Source: Karalla daura (Eukaryota > Chordata > Actinopteri > Chaetodontiformes > Leiognathidae). Taken from it: DNA of 64,000 nucleotides. The stretch's first letter is position 1; each line of letters begins with the position of its first letter. The notes beneath the pieces were generated by a model. It saw only the letters and a program-made list of their open reading frames with translations, had not been told where the DNA came from and ran no database searches. The stretch lies in contig CM055188.1 of NCBI GenBank assembly GCA_029224185.1, positions 27,371,997 to 27,435,996 of the forward strand. The letters are read 5' to 3'. The position numbers and the translations under genes are program-made. Positions 60,312 to 64,000 of this stretch are shown piece by piece.

Positions 60312-61503
60312 TTTATTAAGTAAACGGCTTAAGGGTTATCTCTGCTTTGAAAATTCTCTCCTTAAAGAAACTAAAGTAACATATGGCTTTTTGTATGTAC
60401 CTGTAACCCGGCTGCTGCACCGAAGGTACGTGCACCGTGCTTAACTACATCTATTTTCGATAACCTCCCTCCGTTTCAGAGTGAGAGGAGTTCTAGTTTG
60501 ATGAGGGGCCTCATGGTGGCGCTGCATTCAACGTTTTCCTTGAAATACTGAACTGACAGATAGAATCGACCTGAGACTGTGAGATGACATTAAATCTATC
60601 CTGCAGATTCTTTAGTCGTGTGTTTTTCAACATGATAGTGTGTGTACTTTTTAATCAAGAGATGGAAAAACATTGCTGCATTTTCTTTGCATTTGTTGTC
60701 TCGTAGGCAACAGAGATGAGATTTGCATTTGTGATTCTTCGCCTCTCATTCTCCATAAGATGCTCAGTTTCATACCATGTGCTTGTCACTTTATGAGTTT
60801 TGAGTCCTGCTCTCTCTTTGCTATCATTGCTATTGCTCTCTATGTGTCCAATAAAGATGAAATGCATAAAATTAAAGACGAGCTTAAACAAAAAATAAAA
60901 TACACACGTCCGGTCATATGTGAGCCGGACTGAGTGAAAATATACAAAAAAAGCAACACAGACTCCCACAAAACAAGCGTAAAGAAAGAACAGAAATGAA
61001 TACATGCTTAGAAAAAAAAAATCAATAAAAAAATAAGTAGCATATCTCTGAATAGTAATAAAAGGAATTCTGAGAAGATATTTACGGCAATGGACACCAC
61101 ATGGAGTCTGTTGTTGCAATGTATTTTTTTTTACCATCAATTTTATACAAAGCATAGCCCTTATAGATAGCGGAGGAGTGCATTTTCTTCAGTCCACCAC
61201 CTTGTTTTCCTCTTTGGGGTAGACAAAACACTTTTGAAATTCTTTTTTCTTTTCTTACTTTTTGGCACAGCAATTTCTCATGGCGCCCTCCTTGACCTTA
61301 ACGAACAGTTAGTGCTTTTCCTTCTCCAGAGAATTGCTTCTTGTACTGAATTTGACACATTTTTCTTTTTCCAGACAACATAATGTACAGTATATGCAAA
61401 TGTGTGCTGCGTTCAACACCTTTACGATATAAGAGCCTAATTCTGTGAGGTTTTTATGCTTTTTTTTTTTCTGGGAGCAGATCAGGAGGACCCCTGTCTC
61501 CTC
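60312..61503 (-). other. rarg: Probable rarg 3' untranslated region
   Basis: Minus-strand sequence after the rarg stop. A minus-strand AATAAA occurs at about 60317-60312; other ends are possible. The 166-codon minus open frame (60655-61155) and a plus-strand 86-codon frame are hydrophobic or low-complexity and lack family features, so they are not called. Confidence 0.4.
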
Positions 61504-61898
61504 TTACTGCGTTTTCCCACACGCTCCTCTCTTCTGCACGCTGGCTGCAGCTGCCGCCGCCTCCCCGCACGCCTCCCCGTCACTGTCCACCCCTCGCTCC
61601 TTCTCCTCATCCCAGTAGTCATCGTCCTCGTCCTCCTCTTCCTCCTCCACCGCAGACTCGTACGTGGACTTGTCCTCTTGTTTAATGGCTTGAATGGCGG
61701 GAGGCGCAGGAGGCGCAGGAGGCATGGGAGGCGCGGGAGGTGCAGCGGCTGCAGCTGCAGCAGCAGCTCCACCAGCTGCAGTGCTGTCGCCTGAGTCGCT
61801 ACTGTCTTCAAAGGCCTCGGGGTTCTCCAGCATCTCCCGGATCAGCGGAGGCATCGGGCCTGGGATCTCTGTCTTCAGTGTGATAGCTCGCTCTGCAC

Positions 61899-61934
<36 letters not shown>

Positions 61935-62221
61935 GGTTTTTAACATCACTTAATAAAGGAAATGCATGTTTGGAAGCTCATCTATCATTTGCAGAAGAAT
62001 TTAAAGAAAGCCTTGTACAGAATATATGATATTAAAACATAAGACTGTTTATAAGTGTAAAAAGGATAAGTGTCTGCCGTCGCTTTTTGATTTTGCTTTC
62101 ATGTTTTGAATATTTTTTCATTAAATGGGACAGAAATTTCTTCCAAGCCCAATTCTTATTCTGAATTTTTCGTATAATAGGGCGTTCGTAAGTCGAGGTC
62201 CCATACATTCCCGCAGAACAT

Positions 62222-62264
<43 letters not shown>

Positions 62265-64000
62265 GACACATATGTGTGTGTGTGTATATATATATGTATA
62301 CACACATACATACACACTGCCCACTGAGCTTGGTTCTCTTAATGACTGTTAAAGGAAGGTCGCTTACAGTTCATATGGCTCATATGGTGGTCCATTTTTT
62401 GTCTGTTATTTGTTTATGTGAAGCGTCTTGAAATGACATTGTTAACATGAACTGACACTTTAAACAAAGTTTAAGTTGAAGAAGATGAAAAGGCAGGAAG
62501 CGAGCCCACATATATGATCATAAGCAGATGATGTCGACTTGCCCTGAAGTATTTCTAATACACTGTTCAAAGCAAGGGTTTTCTAAAGCGACTTGAGTAG
62601 ATCCTGATAGATATAACTTCATCGCGTTAAGATCCACATCGTAATCATGTCAAAGTTTGCGTTACAACTCAGATCTTCTGCAAACTCATCTCAGATGTTG
62701 TAGTGGATGACTTGAATCTAAAGCATTTCATAATCTTGTAGTCTGTCTTACGATATCCAAAGCTTTTTCCACGTGTCAATGTAAAACTTCAGCTGACCTT
62801 TGGTGCTGATTCCTCGGAGGTCTGTGACTTTCATCAGCATGCGGGGAAACATGTGAGGCTTGTTGGGGCGTCTGCGGCGGGTGTAGATTTTCAGAGCCTC
62901 CAGCAGCGGCTCCTGCAGCTTGTCCACCTTCTGCGGGTCCTCCAGGTCCATACGGTCTGAGAAAATTACAGAATAACACAAATTTGAGTGGACATAGAAT
63001 TACATGCCTCACGTGCTGTTTTATTAGACATTTAACAATCCTGTTCTTAGGGAAAAGATTGTCCATTTATGCACAGATCTAGTTTTTTCCTGAACAAAAC
63101 AATAACTGGAGCTTTGATGCAGCTATGGAGCATGTACTCATCTCATCAGTCTTATATGTTTAAGCCAGAGGAATCAGAGGAGGAATCACATGCTGAGGAA
63201 GAAACTGCTGCCTTGCAGCTGAGTGTGTTTCATGTCCATGCAAACTATTTGGGAGGTGAAGCATCACACTTGTATATCATGCCTGTTCAGATCTGCCTGT
63301 CTTATAACTGCCATTTCAAGTCATACACAAAGGCAGATGTGTTCACGTCTTGGGACCTGTCGTTCAGACAGTAATGAAGGTCTTTAAAAGCTCTCAAACT
63401 GCTCTCTGACACAACTTTACCTCCGCAGATGAGGCAGATTGCGCTGAGCAGGCCGGTCTCTGTGTCATCCATCTCCAGAGGCAGCAGCTGCCCGGCGAAG
63501 GCGAACACCAGGTCTGTGAGTGGCCCGAAGCCGGCGTTATGCATCTGGGTGCGGTTGAGAGTCAGGCCATCTGAGAAGGTCATGGTGTCCTGTTCTGGGG
63601 TGTAGCGAGTGCATATCCTCAGCATCTAGGAATCGAAACAAAACAAAATTTGTTTACGAAGCAAATATAAAATGTCAGCCGTTGACCAAACAGACGAGCA
63701 TCAACACCATGAGCATAACGCATCAGCAATAAAAACAGTGATGTAAAAGGAAACTAAAACTCAAATGAAGTTAAAAGCCAAAGAAAGGAGATGAAAGATG
63801 TGGAGGCAGTGGGCTGTTTGAAGAACGAGAATGGCGGCTGTTCGGTGTCACATTTTTATTTTGCGGGAGCCGTTTACATCTATAAGTGAAGCAGCGTGAC
63901 GAATGAGAAAAGCGATGAGAGGAAGCAGAGCGGGGCATCAGTCTGAGAGTAAGAAGGAGCCTGCGGTTGGTACCAGGATGTCCAGACATGCAGATTTGAG
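61504..64000 (-). CDS. rarg: Retinoic acid receptor gamma, 3' part (ligand-binding and F domains)
   Basis: Ligand-activated nuclear transcription factor acting as RXR heterodimer (family knowledge). Visible coding exons in transcript order: 63974-64000 (runs off the window), 63421-63625, 62798-62956, 61504-61898; 786 bp, 261 residues plus stop, all in frame. The fragment begins LKSACLDIL|MLRICTRYTPEQD and continues through DRMDLEDPQKVDKLQEPLLE, PHMFPRMLMKVTDLRGISTK and AERAITLKTEIPGPMPPLIR, ending helix 12 with EMLENPE (AF-2). The match is closest to RARG (RICTRYTPEQDTMTFSDG, ISTKGAERAITLK). After helix 12 comes an F domain of about 103 residues with poly-Ala, Pro-Ala, acidic (EEEEEDEDDD) and IKQE segments, much longer than the roughly 40 residues of human RARG. 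The DNA-binding domain lies outside the window. Confidence 0.95.
61899..61930. repeat. CA microsatellite at a rarg acceptor
   Basis: A CA run on plus (GT on the transcript) immediately before the acceptor of the last rarg exon. It replaces most of the polypyrimidine tract (TGTGTGTGCAG). Confidence 0.85.
62220..62312. repeat. Compound CA/TA microsatellites in a rarg intron
   Basis: Alternating (CA)n, (TA)n and (GT)n blocks that could form a hairpin. Open frames through them are artefacts. Confidence 0.9.

Noticed and set aside
60655..61155. 166-codon minus open frame
   Set aside because: Lies in AT-rich presumed rarg 3' untranslated sequence; Phe-rich composition, no domain and no splice or promoter support.

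Overview
The window is nuclear DNA from a vertebrate, almost certainly a ray-finned (teleost) fish. It has intron-containing genes with GT-AG splice sites, abundant CA/CT/TA microsatellites, fish-type LINE and SINE-like fragments, and proteins that match vertebrate families. Five genes are recognised: lima1 (minus, about 13.4 kb down to 0.9 kb), znf740 (plus, about 23.5-45.5 kb), smug1 (plus, 47.9-50.9 kb), calcoco1 (plus, 52.6-58.7 kb) and the 3' half of rarg (minus, 64 kb down to about 60.3 kb). All five have human counterparts on 12q13, so this is a conserved but locally rearranged syntenic block. No rRNA, tRNA, CRISPR or prokaryotic features were seen.

Left part (0-23 kb): lima1 has nine coding exons that join without a frame error to 635 codons plus stop (EPLIN-like, one central LIM domain). 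Its likely promoter and 5' exon lie near 13.3-13.45 kb. From 13.5 to 23.2 kb I see no intact gene. That stretch holds SINE-like fragments, a broken coding remnant (14.9-15.5 kb), a LINE remnant (18.5-18.9 kb), small repeats and a long TA/CA microsatellite.

Centre (23-45.5 kb): znf740 is the most remarkable feature. Human ZNF740 has three zinc fingers. Here the first and last finger exons are separated by fourteen extra exons. Each is exactly 84 bp, each encodes one complete C2H2 finger, and each starts and ends in phase 1. Every one has intact zinc ligands, an AG acceptor and a GT donor, and none has a stop. Any subset can therefore be spliced in frame, giving from 3 to 17 fingers. The predicted DNA-contact residues (Q at -1, Y at 2, H at 3, R at 6) are almost invariant along the array. 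The array looks like a protein ruler for a 3-bp repeat of the GGA/GGN type. A 108-bp tract of 36 in-phase NCC triplets (GGN on the other strand) lies about 3.5 kb upstream of the start codon. The array grew partly by duplication of two-exon units, the latest about 1.35 kb long.

Right part (45.5-64 kb): smug1 encodes a complete uracil-DNA glycosylase in two coding exons. calcoco1 encodes a SKICH plus coiled-coil protein that appears to stop before the C-terminal zinc finger of human CALCOCO1, and it uses two GC-AG introns. rarg, convergent with calcoco1, shows most of the ligand-binding domain and an unusually long, low-complexity F domain. The genes are linked by ancestral synteny rather than by a shared pathway: cytoskeleton, transcription, DNA repair, coactivation/autophagy and retinoid signalling.
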